Assembly (NCBI GenBank): GCA_039519185.1
Contig: CM076847.1
Coordinates: forward strand, 64,803,521 to 64,867,520
Reading direction: 5' to 3'
DNA from: Astragalus membranaceus
Taxonomy: Eukaryota > Streptophyta > Magnoliopsida > Fabales > Fabaceae
Length of the DNA: 64,000 bases
Positions 47,182 through 59,126 of this stretch are shown one piece after another. The translations under genes were made by a program, and so were the position numbers. A model generated the notes under the pieces. The model was not told where the DNA came from and did not search any database. It worked only from the letters and a program-made list of their open reading frames with translations. Numbering within the stretch: position 1 is the first letter of the stretch; every line of letters starts with the position of its first letter.

Positions 47182-47875
47182 ATGGTCTTATTTGATGTTG
47201 TACCTATAGAGACCGCCCACCTAATCTTAGGTAGGCCATGGCAGCATGATAAAAAAGAACTCCATGATGGATATGCTAACAAGTACTCTTTTAGGAATGA
47301 CAATTTGGAAATTCATCTTAATTCTCTTAGCCTTCATGAAATGCTTAAAGACCAGATTGCTTTGAGGAAGAAAATATAGAGGAAGAAGCGAAGGCAATGA
47401 ATGTTAAAATCAATGGGGAGGATGTAGCAACTAGGGTTGGCCGAGAGCCCCTAACGACGAAAACTTCTAAAAAGGTTCTAAAAATTGGAAGTAGGGAGGA
47501 ACTTGGACCATTGTTGGAAGAGCCATCCAAACTACCATCTTCTAATGATTTTGTTTGCTTGGACACTAACGCTAACATTCTTTCTAGTTTTACTGATTCC
47601 TCTTTGAAGGTGAGTGAAGATGATGTTCCACTTGAGACACTTGCAAAGAATGATGTTTCAGAAGCATTGGAAGAGCACACAATTTTAAAATGTTAAAAGC
47701 TTGATGGTGGCCAAGAGCACCATATTGCCTCTAAAAATGAGAATTGTGAGGTACATGAGGAAAAGAACATTTCAAGTGTAGTTGTTGTAGGAAACTCTAA
47801 TATTGATGGTACTTTCAAAGGTAAGCAACTAAATGGTCAGACCAAGGTAATGGAGAATTTTTTAATGTTCTAAAG
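47182..47875 (+). pseudogene. Protease and spacer remnant of the gypsy polyprotein
   Basis: The first 65 codons (47182-47379) carry FDVVPIETAHLILGRPWQHD, the conserved C-terminal part of the Ty3/gypsy aspartic protease, followed by YANKYSF. The catalytic D(S/T)G half lies upstream of the nested insertion or is lost. After a stop the frame continues as the acidic, non-conserved spacer that normally links protease to RT (47397-47696). RT never follows; instead the text jumps to the end of pol (LRTSEVQDGG) just before the right LTR. Confidence 0.75.
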
Positions 47876-47991
47876 TTGCAAAGCAATTCTTGCATTAGTT
47901 TAGTTGTTTGATATTTTCAAAACTTTTGATGTAGGTTAATTTCCAAGAGAGGGAGTTCACTTGAGGACAAGTGAAGTTCAAGATGGGGGTA

Positions 47992-48791
47992 TGATGTAAG
48001 CCCACATGCATTCCTAGCCTAATCAAGGAGCTTGGATGAAGACTCAAAAGACCAAAAAGATATTCAACCCTTAAAGGGAATATACTTTAGTGTAGCCACC
48101 ATGATAATTGACAAGGACACATTAAAACTGACCAAGGATAGAGAATTTCTAGAATACTCAAACACTAGCGTTCCCTTTTTCTTTGTATTTTAGAATTTCA
48201 TTTCTAGTTGTAATGAACATTTTTTTAGCCTTGTTGGCCATTTAGGAGGCTATGGCCTTTAGTTACTTTTATGTCTTCATGGACCTTGTTTTCCTTTCCT
48301 TTTATGGATTGTATGTTGGGCCTAGGGTCTAATAGCCAAAACTGTAAGTACTTTTCCACTCCTTGTAATCGTTACAACTTTGATGAATGAATTTCACTTT
48401 TACATTTTGAGCAAGAGAGTGCCCTAATACCTAAGAGAGTGATGAGGGGCAAGTTGCTAGTATTGGTGAAGGTTCTTCATGGATTCTCCAAGGTTTCTTG
48501 AGATGAGAACCTTTAGAACACAACGTTGAGACTAGGAGAGCTCAATGATATTGTTGTCCTCATCATCTTCCCAAGGAAGAAGTGGTGGATTTCCTTCTCC
48601 ACTTCCATCTCTATCTCTTCCATATTTGCATTTTCTTCCCTTTCAACTAAGTGTTGATCCATTTGTGTTGAATCTTTTTCATCCTTTCTTTTGATTTTCA
48701 AGAACATGTACGTTCTTCAGTTTTGTGAGAAATACTTTGATTTGCTATATTTCTAGATCCTAAACCTTAGATATCATGTTAGATCTCATCA
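47992..48791 (+). repeat. Right LTR of the gypsy element
   Basis: 800 bp, preceded by the purine tract. It starts TGATGTAAGCCCACATGCAT and ends GATCTCATCA. It is the more complete of the two LTRs and serves as the reference for the inversion and deletion in the left one. Confidence 0.88.
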
Positions 48792-48796
48792 CTACC

Positions 48797-49772
48797 CCCT
48801 TCTAGCTCTTCCTTCACATGTTCTAGAATACAATTAACACCATTATATCATTTTACCTTCAGCTCTTCCATCAATTTGAAGAGAGAAAACATTCCCAACT
48901 CTATGTTCATCTTCTATGTTTGAGGTTATCTTCTACTTCCTTCCACCCCATCCTTCACATTCACCCTTTAGTTTTATTTTGAAGTATTCAGATCCGACTT
49001 CGGTGCATGTATAGCTTCCATCGATTTACCCTTCATTGTATTTGCTATATTTCTGCAGGTTATCGTCTCTGAACTATATAGATCTGACTCCGGTGTCTTA
49101 ATGCGATCTAACATGGTTCCTTTATTTAGCCTAGCAGATCTAATTTGTTCATGTCTTCCATTTTTGTTCCATTAAAGTTATGTTCAGTTATCTGTATTAT
49201 TGTTTGGGTCAAACCTGTTTTTTAAATTTTAGGGGAAATAAATGTTAGTGTTTGAAGATGTTATTCTTTAAATTGGAATGTTTTGGTTGATTAATTTGTA
49301 GTGTTATCGAAACTAATTCCCTTTGTTGCTTTAAGTAATATGAGAATTTAGTAGTTTCCAAAGAGGGAACAAAATTGTGTAGCTGTTCCTGGTGTTGTGA
49401 ACCCATTTGTGTTAATTTATTTTTGAGCCAATGTTCAGTTTAATTGATGTTCTATCATTTTGTCAAAAGTTTAATTGATGTTCTACATGCATGACTCCTA
49501 TGGCTTTGTTTGATCTATGTTTTTCATAGTACGAGTTTTACACCATAATTGTTGTGTTTTTTTTTTGCTTAATAATTGAGATACTTTTTTGGGATGAATA
49601 AATTGTTTTGTAGAGTATTTACCTTGATTGTTCTCTAATTTTTCCTTATGATTTATGTTTAATGAGGTTACTTGATTGTTTCATTTATGACCAATTCAAC
49701 AAACTACTATGTCTGATGCTGGGGGTTAAAACTTGTTGTAATGCAGTAATTTACTTTGCAAAAAGAATCAAG
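48797..49772. other. Intergenic, possible 5' region of the FAR1-like gene
   Basis: 48818-48917 repeats 34750-34832. From about 49000 there are TTTCTGCAG-type acceptor-like sites (about 49060) and T-rich text that could be a 5' UTR intron of the following pseudogene. No protein is recognised. Confidence 0.3.
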
Positions 49773-51888
49773 ATGGTTAATGTAGATTCAACGGCTGAAA
49801 ATGTAGTTGATGATTCGCAAAGTATGACAAGTGAAGATGAGTTGCATAGTAATGAAAATGTAGCTGGAAGATTTAAGTTTGATGACGAAACTGCTATTAA
49901 CAACAAGGAGGACTTATTAGTGAAACTAAACTTGATGGATTTGAGATTAGAAGAGTATATAATTAGGTTCCATTTTCCAGATTTGAATGTTGCATTTATG
50001 TTCTATAAATGGTATGGCAGCATGCGAGGTTTTTCTGCTAGAAAATGTAGGATGATGAAGAATTGTAGAGGTGAAATAACTCAGCAGACATTTGTATGCC
50101 ACGAAGAAGGTCACGGGAGAGAAAAACACTACAATAGAGAAGGTAGAATTAGAAAAGCAAAACCTAATACTAGATGTAGATGTGAGGCAAAATATCAAGT
50201 CCACGTTGATGACATGTCTGGGCGATGGTACATAAAATATTTTAATGATGTACACAACCACACACTTGTGTTATAGAAATGGACCAACATGCTACAGGGG
50301 CATCGAAAGATGAATGATTATGACACACATCAGATGAATATGATGAGGAGTGTTGGTATTCGTACTAGCAACATATATGGATTGTTTTTCGCTCAGGTTG
50401 GGGGTTTTGATTGAGCTGGGCTTATAAAATAGGACATGTAGACCAAGCAATCTGGGCAAAAAAGAATCCAAACACTTGATGCTACTGCTGTGTTGGATTT
50501 TCTTAAATTAATGTGTATCTTCAAAGGATGATATGTTCTATTAGAACCATATTGTGAATGTAGAGGGTAGACTTGAGCAACTTTTTTGGTGCGATGGTGC
50601 ATGTAGGAGGGATTATTCTGTGTTTGGAGATGTTTTGGCCTTTGATGCAACATATCGCAAGAATAAATACCTATGTCCCTTGGATGTATTTTCTGGAGTA
50701 AATCATCATAACCAAAGCATAATATTTGCAGTTGCAATTGTGATAAATGAAAGCGAGGAAACATAAGTTTGGTTGTTGGAAAATTTGTTGGCGGCGATGG
50801 GTTGCAAGAGTCTGGTCTCGATTATAACAGATGGTGACAATGCTACGAGAAATGCTATTAAATGTGTTTTTCCTAATGCTCATCACTGTTTATGTGCATG
50901 GCACTTGTTACGTAATGCAATAAGTAACGTTATAAATCCAAAGTTTGTTTCAACGATGAAACCATGTATGCTGGGTGGTTACGACGTTGATGAATTTGAA
51001 TGAAAGTGGGAAAAGCTGGTTGCTGATTTTGGTTTAGAAGAGAATAGCTGGGTGTTAGAGATGTATGAAAAGAGAAGAATGTAGGCCACCACACATAGAC
51101 GTGGCCAATTCTTTGCTAGGTTTAGGACGATTTCTAGATGTGAGGGTTTACACTCAAAATTTGGTAAATATGTTAATGTTAAAAACATCTTGCTAAAGTT
51201 CATACAACACTTCTTCTGTTGGTTGACATATATGAGGTATATAGAAGTTGAGGCCGACTTTGTTTCATCACATGGAGAGCCTATGCTGCAGACACAATTT
51301 AAGTCTCTAGAAAGATTAGCTGCAGAAGTATATACAAGAGATATTTTCACCATTTTTCTACCAATTCTTGAAAACGTTTATATGTGTAGGGTTGTTGGTT
51401 TTAAGAAAACAGAATCTAATTTCATCTACACAACGGTGAAGTACTGCAAATAGGGATTTAAATGACATATTTCATATTGTCCAATGAGGTTGGAATTTAA
51501 GTGCTCTTGTTAAAGACTGGAATCATTGGGTATTCCATCTAAACACTTGTTATACATAATTTGGCAGTTAGACATAGTTCACCTCCCTGATTGCATAGTG
51601 ATGAAACGAAGACAACGGCAGCAAAAGACTCAATTCCCATAGAAAAATGAGCAAATCTGGTACTGCTGTAGTGGAATGGTGGATCGTTGTCACAAAATGG
51701 CCATTGAGGCGTTGGATTGTGGTAGGCCAGAATTCATACGAAGAACATTTGAGCTCATTACGATACACACTCAGAGGTTAGAAGCTGCTGGAAGAGGTGA
51801 GAATGTTGTGCTTACAGGTGTTAATCCATTTAGTAGTCCTAATTTGCAAAAAAAAATCACGTGTACGAACAAAGGGTTACAGATGTAG
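49773..51888 (+). pseudogene. FAR1/FRS-type (Jittery/MURA-like) transposase, inactivated
   Basis: From MVNVDSTAENVVDD onward an acidic N-terminus is followed by a FAR1 DNA-binding domain (FHFPDLNVAFMFYKWY, GFSARK, FVCHEEG, RCRCEAKYQV, then NDVHNHTLV). After a TAG near 50274 and at least one frame change, the MULE transposase core follows: LAFDATYRKNKY (first catalytic Asp), SIITDGDNATRNAI (second Asp region), AHHCLCAWHLLRNA. Stops occur at about 50764, 51001, 51082 and 51451. A SWIM-type region is not clearly readable. FAR1-related proteins include both transposases and domesticated phytochrome-A factors; the number of lesions argues for a dead transposon copy. Confidence 0.85.
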
Positions 51889-52340
51889 AGAATTATTTGT
51901 TTCAAGGGTGTGTTAGGATGTTGGTGCAGCATTGCAGTTTACTTTGTGGTTCTGAATTATTACTAACATGTATGTTATGATTGTCGTTTGTTGCAAGATG
52001 TGTTATTAATGTATGTTATGGTCTAGTGGATGTATAGTTTCAATTTGACTGAGGAGTTTTTGGCAGGGAACGTTATGAACTTCTACAAATTTTAATGTTA
52101 GTGTATATTATATATGCTCTATTGGAGGTACAAATTTATCTCGAATCATGGAGTGTCAAGCATGGAATGACTGTGCAGAGTGAAGATAAGTGTCTTTCTT
52201 TATTGTGTTTGAGTGTGAAGCATTTAACAATAAGTGTGAAAGAGTACAAATGTCTTTCTTTGTTGTCTTTAAGTGTGAAGCATTATGTAGTGTGTAGAGT
52301 GAGCTGTGGGGCTATGTGCAATGGAGGTGTTTAATTGGTT
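51889..52340. other. Intergenic, short duplicated phrase
   Basis: The phrase AAGTGTCTTTCTTT followed by GAGTGTGAAGCATT occurs twice (about 52188 and 52250), a tandem duplication of about 60 bp. No gene is recognised. Confidence 0.4.
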
Positions 52341-52344
52341 TTTC

Positions 52345-53475
52345 AATAGTTGAATTGGTACAATGGTGTTGCTGAATTGACCATTGAAAATGAGGTGGAT
52401 TTAGTGGAGTTGAAACAATTCAACTTGTTGAAAGGAGAAGTGGTGGGGTCTGCGCGGTTGAGTGGGAGATGTGGTGGACGTTTGTGATTGGTGGAATGGG
52501 TGAATAGCTTCAGCGCGTGGGTGTTGAAGAAAGGAAGAGAGAGAAATAATGTGGGAGCTTCTGATTGGATATTCAGATTTTTGAGATTTTTATCTCATCT
52601 TATCTATTTGGGGTCAATTATTTCATAGTAAATTAATTTTTTTTTTATTTTTTCACCAAAATTCATCATTTTTTTTTCTCTATAAATAGAGACTTGGTTC
52701 ATTTGATTTGGACACAGAAAAAAATTCGACATTTTTCCTCTAATTTTTCTATTTAGCCTTCTTAATTTCAACTCTTGTTTGTAGCTCTAAACATCTTGTT
52801 TGTGAAATGGATCCCAACAATAACCCTTTTAACACCCAAAATTCTACTAATTACCCTTTCAACTACCCAAATCCCAACATTGGACAGATTATGATCAATC
52901 CGAGGCAAGTGGGTCTAGTACACCGGACCCATTCTCGACCGAGGTGCTACCTGCATTTGCGAATCATGTGCGTGCTAGATCCGTGATGCGTGATTCAAAT
53001 GTACATCACGAATTGCAAGCAGATCTAGTCAAACACATATGGGCAAAGTTCGGAATGTTTCGTGATTAAATAGTTTGTTTGTGAGTTGAGTCTATTGTAC
53101 TAATTAAGTTATGTGTGTGTGCTTATTGTATTGCATTTTAAGTTTTTTGAAAAATAAAATTAAAATAAATTATTAAATTAGAAAAAAATTAAAATAAATT
53201 ATTTAACTCTTAATTATTTTAAATTAATTTCAATCGATAATTATTATTAAATGTAATCACAAAAACAAAAACATAAAAGAAAATAAGAATATGAAATAAA
53301 AGTGGTGGGGTAGGGTGTTGAATTTTATTAAACAAAATCATTGTAGTGAGTAAAAGTTGAATGAGTGTTGAATTATTAGGTGGAAGAGAGAGAAGATGAT
53401 GTAGAGTGTTAAAAAGTGAAAAAGAAGGGTGTTAAAACTTAGAGGGTGTTGAAACCATTGTAAATAGTCTGAAGT
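52345..53475 (+). mobile_element. PIF/Harbinger-derived deletion derivative
   Basis: A TATA box (TCTATAAATAGAG, about 52678) is followed by an ORF starting MDPNNNPFNTQNSTNYPF (52807), the Asn/Pro-rich start typical of a PIF/Harbinger ORF. About 30 codons later a different frame encodes FANHVRARSV..LQADLVKHIWAKFG and a stop at about 53068; the LQ.DLV.HIW..FG block is the conserved end of the Harbinger transposase. The middle, including all DDE catalytic residues, is missing. Candidate termini share TACAATGGT in inverted orientation (about 52360 and 53455), but the exact ends and the TTA/TAA duplication were not fixed. Confidence 0.55.
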
Positions 53476-53493
53476 ATTTGACAATTTGTAAAG

Positions 53494-54725
53494 GGCCTTT
53501 TTTTTTTGTACCCCCATCAACTCACATCTACCCCCATCAAATTGCTAAAACCCGAAAATACCCCTGCCCAACTTACAATTCGCTCGGATTTACCTTCATC
53601 TAAGGTAAATCCGCTTTGTTATTTTTAAAGTCGGATTTACCTCAGATGGGGGTAAATCCGATTTCAAAAATAACAAAGCGGATTTACCTTAGCTGAAGGT
53701 AAATCCGCTTTGTTATTTTGGAAATCGGATTTACCTGCTGGGCACATAAATCCGATTTCCCTAAAAAAAGAGAAAATCGGATTTATCCCACCTAAGGTAA
53801 ATCCGATTTCCCTAAAAAAAGAAAATCGGATTTATCCCACCTAAGGTAAATCCGATTTTGTTATTAAAAAAAATTGTTTTTTATTTAATTTTTTAAAAAA
53901 GGTTATAAAATGCTACTAAAAATCCGTTAAACAGCCAAAACTAATCCAAAAATTATAAAAACACCACTAAAAATCTAATAAAACCAAAATAAGGTTATGC
54001 AAATTTTTTCAGATTTTTTGAAGATTATGAAAAATTAAAAAAATTAATATAAAATAGTAAACGATGGAATTTGGGATTTTGAGGTCCCCAGTCCTGAAAG
54101 AAGTCCCTTCTTTAGGTGTATTGATCCTTGATATTTTTCCGATTTAAAGAATGTGGTTTCATTACAATTTGAGTAGGTTGCCCGAAAACTGATTTTTTAG
54201 CCTAAATTATTCTCCCGACGTACAATATCGTCACGTGTTAACGAACCACACACTAAACAGAACCAAAAGACGGTCGAAATTTGTATCTAAAATTTTAACT
54301 GAGTTATTTATTAATTAGGTTAACAAAGCGGATTTACCCCCAATTAAGGTAAATCCGCTTTGGTTATTTTTAAAAGCGGATTTACCTTATATGGGGGTAG
54401 ATCCGCTTTTAAAAATAACAAATCGGATTTACCCCCAATTAAGGTAAATCCGATTTGTTATTTTTCAAAGCGGATCTACCCCATCTTAAATAAATCCGAT
54501 TTTATTTTTTTAAATTTTTTAGTGGAAATCGGATTTACCTAAATCCGATTTAAATTTTTTAAATTTTTTAGTGGAAATCGGATTTACCTAAATCCGATTT
54601 CCAAAAAAAAAATTGAAATCAGGATACGTTCGGGATTTTTAATTTTTGTGAAGGGCAATTGCGTCTTTTTGCAGGGTCGATGGGGGTAGATAGGGAGGTG
54701 GTGGGGGTACAAAAAAAAAAAACCC
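53494..54725. mobile_element. MULE-like element made of twelve hairpins
   Basis: The termini are inverted: GGCCTTTTTTTTTTGTACCC and the complement at 54705-54725, followed inward by CATCTACCCCCATC-type blocks. The flanks are tttgtaaag at 53485-53493 and 54726-54734, a perfect 9-bp duplication. Inside, the half-sites CGGATTTACC and GGTAAATCCG alternate: six inverted pairs at 53582-53862 and six at 54329-54600, separated by a unique core (about 53880-54310). There is no coding sequence. Confidence 0.9.
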
Positions 54726-54734
54726 TTTGTAAAG

Positions 54735-55480
54735 TGTCTTTGGGTGTCAATCATTTTGACATGTAGAACGCAACAAGCCTAATGTTAGTTTAGTTGGAAT
54801 ACATCGCATGACCATGTCTCAGGAAACTTGAAACGTCTTTGAGGGTTATGGATGTCCCAAGGGTGTGTTGACATTTTGGATATGGTTTTAACCATGCAAG
54901 GTTAGAATTTTGAGCATGATAGTTATAATAAAAGATAGCAACTAGGTTACATATATTAAAATCCATTACAACATTACAGAGAAACTGCTGCAAAACGCAA
55001 AACAAGGAGACTACCTACTCTAGTAGTTATAGCTGATAAGCTGGCCCAATAACACAACTCCAAAAAACAACTCCATGGCCCAACAACACAACTCCAAAAA
55101 AAATTGCATAAAACACTTCTAAAAGACATTGCTCAAAGAGCCCGAATGTCTTCTCTGCTTTGGACTGGGGCACTGATGACTCTATTTTATATAGAGTCAT
55201 TTACGATTCCAAGACTTAAATTATTACTTGAATCTCAAGAATATTGTCTTGTAATTAATCAAATATGTAAGAAAACACAAAACAAGGGATAAAGAATGTT
55301 TTGAGAAAGAACCTTGCGCTTTATGGTATATTCACTTGTTCAGTGCCATAGCAATTGATGCCATAGCATTAAGAAGAATGGAATGTCGCAGCATCAGGAA
55401 AAGGGTAATATTGCCAGAGCATTAAGAGGAATTGGAATGCCATAGCATCAGATGCAAAAGCAATGGATGCCGCAGCATTA
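54735..55480. other. Intergenic, GCATTA-type iterations
   Basis: No gene is recognised. 55030-55100 repeats the phrase CACAACTCCAAAAAA. 55330-55480 repeats ATGCC.TAGCAT.A and GCAGCATTA-type phrases at irregular spacing. Confidence 0.35.
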
Positions 55481-55482
55481 CC

Positions 55483-55735
55483 ATGATGACGTCACCATGA
55501 GCTCATGAGACAACAAGTTGCGCAAGTGGCCCAAGTTGCTCACCTCAGCGCCACCCTATTGGCAACTTAACTTGCAAATTGAACTTTTTAGGGACACTTG
55601 TCCACACGCCATAGGACCCCTTTGGTGGTGGTTTGGTAATCAAATCAATAAATTTGAAGCAGGTGGAAACAAATTCAAAGAACCTCCTTTTTCAAGTTCA
55701 AAGAACCTCCCCCTTGAAGACTATAAATATCACTC
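55483..55735 (+). promoter_or_regulatory. Promoter-like block (TGACGTCA and TATA box)
   Basis: A TGACGTCA palindrome (about 55486-55493) lies some 230 bp upstream of CTATAAATAT (about 55721), which is followed by a CA/TC-rich leader (TCACTCACTTCCTCATTC). The arrangement, TGACG motif then TATA then CT-rich leader, is that of a pol II promoter and is also seen in retroelement and pararetroviral promoters. No gene can be tied to it with confidence; it may belong to the retroelement fragment that follows. Confidence 0.35.
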
Positions 55736-55959
55736 ACTTCCTCATTCACAAGCAGATCAAAAAATATCACTTAAATCATCATTGGAGTTGGTTTCAAAGG
55801 AGAGGGAAGGAATTGACGACTTCTTCCTTCACCTTCAAGCAACTATAAGGAATGCTGAAGGCAATACTGCAGCATTACTGAGCTGACTGATGCAAGACAA
55901 TTAATTGTGCACTCTAGGACTGGCCTATAATTGCTCATAAACTACTTTGTATCGAATAC

Positions 55960-56175
55960 GTAGACGGGGATAGACTTTTTCATGAAGTCTTTGTTGATGA
56001 TGGTGTCTTCAAAGATATATGTTATCCTCAGACTGATGCTCTCATGGTTAAAATCCATGGAAAGAAGACTGATTACAACACCATGAAGGATAAACTCTAG
56101 AAGGTTTGGAAAGTCTATAATGGATTTAATATCATGAAAAGGCTAAGCTTGATCTCTGAAAAGACAAAGAAAGGG
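55960..56175 (+). pseudogene. DUF4283-like LINE gag fragment
   Basis: The plus strand reads, with two stops, GVFKDICYPQ..ALMVKIHGKKTDYNTMKDKL and then KVWKVYNGFNIM. The VKI.GKK..Y..MK.KL..VWK pattern is the start of the DUF4283 domain of plant LINE gag-like proteins. It is a different copy from the LINE at 9566. Only about 50-60 codons remain. Confidence 0.5.
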
Positions 56176-56413
56176 TCATAAAAGGTGTTTCTCGGATGAT
56201 CTTCGACCACCACTTAATCTCAAAAAATGATGAGATTGATTCTCGTCATGAATAGTCAGTGGTAACATAAAAGAAACCCTCATTCTCGAAATCTCATTCC
56301 CGGTGTTGGGATTTAGCCCCTCCCCATTAGAAAAATAGTAGTTCGCGTGATGCTTATCTCGGGGAAGAAAACGGCGACGCTTGAAGACACACAAAGTAGG
56401 AAGAGAACGGGAA

Positions 56414-59126
56414 CACTACAAGAAAAGTTGGTTTTTTCGGCGGGCAAAATCCGGCGGAAAAGCCAAAAATCCGCCGAAAAATTAGACTTTCTGGCGGATT
56501 TTTCGCGCCGGTAGCCAGCTCGTAGTAAACGGTTTCCGGCGGATTATCCGCCGGAAATTTTCAGCGGATTTCGTGCCGCTGATAAATCCGCTAGAAACCC
56601 CCAAAAAAATCGCATAGAATTACCGGCGGATTCCGAAATATCCGCCGGAAATTCCGCCGAAATATCCGCCGGAAATACTATTAAGTCCGCCGGTAAAAAC
56701 ATTTTTTATTTAAAAAAAATAAAAATCCGCCGGAAATGCTGTTAAATCCGCCGGAAAAACATTTTTTTTTTGAAAAAAAGAAATCCGCCGGAAATTAATT
56801 TTCGTTTTATTTAAAAAATTAATATTATTTTATTAAAAACTTTAATTATTAATTGATTTATTTATTAAAAAAATAAAAATTAGCAATGAAAATTAATAAT
56901 TAATTTAATATAGTAATTAATTTTAAATAATTAATTAAAAAAAATTTAAAATTATTTGTTTAAAATAAAAAATTATAATTAAAATTAATAATATCGATCT
57001 TAATAATATACGAAATGAAAAACAATAATAGGTCTGAACTGAAGACGATTTAATTTAATTCAAATTTCAAATCGAACAAAGTACTCAAATATCTATAACA
57101 AATACAAATGAAAACTTAAATTACAACAAAATAAAACAATTCAAAGCTACTGGGGTGTCTGCTGGCCTGACTCATCATCATGATAATAGGTATCATCTGA
57201 TGCAAGAAAAGCACTAATCGCATCGATATTAAGATCGATGTTTGAGTTGGGCTGGTGGGGTGACTGCTGCTGGGGGTGCTGGTATGGATGCTGGGGGTGC
57301 TGGTATGGTTGCTGCTGGCGGTGTTGAACCTGCTGCGGTGGATACTGCTGGAAATATGGGGTGCATACTGCTGGGAATACTGGGGCTGAGGCCACGGCTG
57401 AAATGCACCGCCGAAATGCTGCTGTGGCAGGTAGGATGGCATATGTGATGATGATGGCCTCGAGTGCTGAGACATCAGCTGATCCTGCAAAAGCTTAAAG
57501 CGCTCCTTATTTATCCTAGCCTGCTCCTCCATGCGCTCCTCAGCTATCCTAGCTTTCTCCCGAAGCGCCTGCACTTCCCGTTCATTTTGCTCCTACCGCT
57601 CGGCAAACTGACGATGGGCCTCGCTCAGTTGCTGGGTCAATTGCGTAACAACATTCAACTCACTAGAATTAGGAACATAAGAGCGATCAGTACTCTCTGA
57701 TCCAGAATGTGAAGAAGATAGACTCGGAATAATGCTTGTTCTGAAAGCAGCCGGTTCAATACCACCAGATCCTACCATACGATTACTCTTTTGGGGACCA
57801 ACTGCTCTCTTCCAAATATCACGAGCTACTCTAGCCTCCTCCACAGGATCGATATCTGTCCCACTGCTCTACTGTGACTCATGGTACTCAGCCAACCCAC
57901 CCTGGAAGCTCTCCTGAAAAAAATAACCCAACAAAGAAATAAATAACTAATTACTAATAATATATAATATAATAAAAACAATATATATATATAAAGATAA
58001 ATATAAATAATAAACATTAATTTATAATTGTAAAAGTAGTTTTACCTGAATATTCCTCGCCCGATCTGTAGCAAACTCACCAGTGTCCTCTCGCATATGA
58101 AGGTAGCGATGCAACTCAGGCAAAGTGACTGGGCTTTGATGCATCGCCTCCTATATATATAGATACATATAGTGTTATTAATGAATACACATGATCGAAA
58201 ATGACTAGTTAATTATAAATAAATAATTAATCAAGTAATAAAGTAATAAATTTACCAAACGCCTGTGATGGGTTGCAGTATTAACACCCCCCCCCCCCCC
58301 CGTGTGTATGCAGCCACCTTTTTCAGAAGCACGGTTCTTCTTGGCTTTCTCACAATAATTCTTAAATTCAGGAGTCTCCCAATACTCTCTGAATGAAGCC
58401 CAAGTTGAGTCTCCCATATAAGATGGCTTCGCATTCTTGTTGCGCGCATCCCGCAGCAATTCAGAATAGCGATGGGAACATCTCTTATGGAACACTCTCT
58501 CAACTTCTTTTTGCTGCTCTAGTAACCACGTACATTTTTCCTATTTAAGAAATTTACAATAATGTTGTTAATAAGACAAATTAATTAATCAAGTCAATAA
58601 GATAATACACCAAATTAATTATTTTCATAGAACAACTTACCAAGAATGATTTTAACATCCTCGCAATTGCCTCTTTATCTTTTCTAACCGCCATCCAATT
58701 CTTCCAGCTGCCGATGAAATTCTCCTTAACTGTTTTTGTGATGGCGGTAGCTGTAGCCTTCGAAGGAAGAAACCTGTATTATATAAGTTATATAAAAGTT
58801 ATATAATTAAGTTATATAAAAGGCAACAAAAATAAATTATATAAGTTATATAAAAGGCAACAAAAATAAATTAATAAATAATAATATATAATACTTACGA
58901 ATCACCAGCAGTCTCCAATATGATACGACCATCAGCCGTATACCTCACCACCTCCTGGTTAACAGTAAATGTGCGTACCCCATCTGCATCAACATCTATC
59001 GGGGCTAAGCCTTCAGTACCATCAGGAATCATTGACTCGCCTGCAGTATTACTATTAGCACCCTCAGACCCAGGTGGTGGAAAATATCTGCCACCAGCAA
59101 CAACAACACGACCAGGCTGACGATTG
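56414..59126 (-). mobile_element. CACTA (En/Spm) transposon, right part
   Basis: The left window-side terminus is CACTACAAGAAAA (56414-56426), the diagnostic CACTA end, preceded by gaa as one half of the 3-bp duplication. The following 370 bp are filled with subterminal TCCGCCGG/CCGGCGGA motifs in both orientations. Inward, on the minus strand, lies the end of an En/Spm-type transposase gene. The element is interrupted at about 59126 by an LTR; its other end lies beyond that insertion, probably outside the window. Confidence 0.93.
57116..59126 (-). pseudogene. CACTA transposase (Ptta/En/Spm, Transposase_24 type), 3' exons
   Basis: Exons on the minus strand: up to 58895 (Gly/Asp-rich, ends LETAGDS), about 58779-58640 (VKENFIGSWKNWMAVRKD), about 58541-58258 (HRYSELLRDAR, REYWETPEFKNYCEKAKKNR, SEKGGCIHTGG, the core of the Transposase_24 domain), about 58150-58047 (LPELHRYLHMREDTG), and 57913 to about 57160 (coiled-coil QLSEAHRQFAER and a Gln/Pro-rich tail). 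Introns have GT-AG ends. Two TAG stops break the last exon (after YHESQ and after FAER), and a 15-base C-run near 58288-58302 sits in the third exon. An Athila-like LTR replaces the upstream part. Confidence 0.85.

Larger units (their letters stand above)
34833..48791 (+). mobile_element. Ty3/gypsy retrotransposon lacking RT-INT, host of a nested element
   Basis: The two LTRs share TGATGT.AGC.CACATGCAT starts and GATCTCAT.A ends. The flanks carry a perfect 5-bp duplication ctacc (34828-34832 and 48792-48796). After the left LTR comes GTATCAAAGCC, close to a Met-tRNA primer site; before the right LTR is the purine tract AAGATGGGGGTA. Coding remnants are an Arg-rich gag-like stretch near 36863-37150 and a protease segment, then a typical pol end (LRTSEVQDGG) next to the right LTR. 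Reverse transcriptase, RNase H and integrase are absent. Without the nested 9.77-kb insertion the element is about 4.2 kb. Confidence 0.9.

Noticed and set aside
49773..51888. Domesticated FAR1/FHY3 host gene
   Set aside because: Four or more stops and a frameshift through the core rule out a working protein.
53574..53862. CRISPR-like array
   Set aside because: Regular short repeats with spacers, but the repeats alternate in orientation, the spacers are not unique, and this is a plant transposon with a 9-bp duplication.
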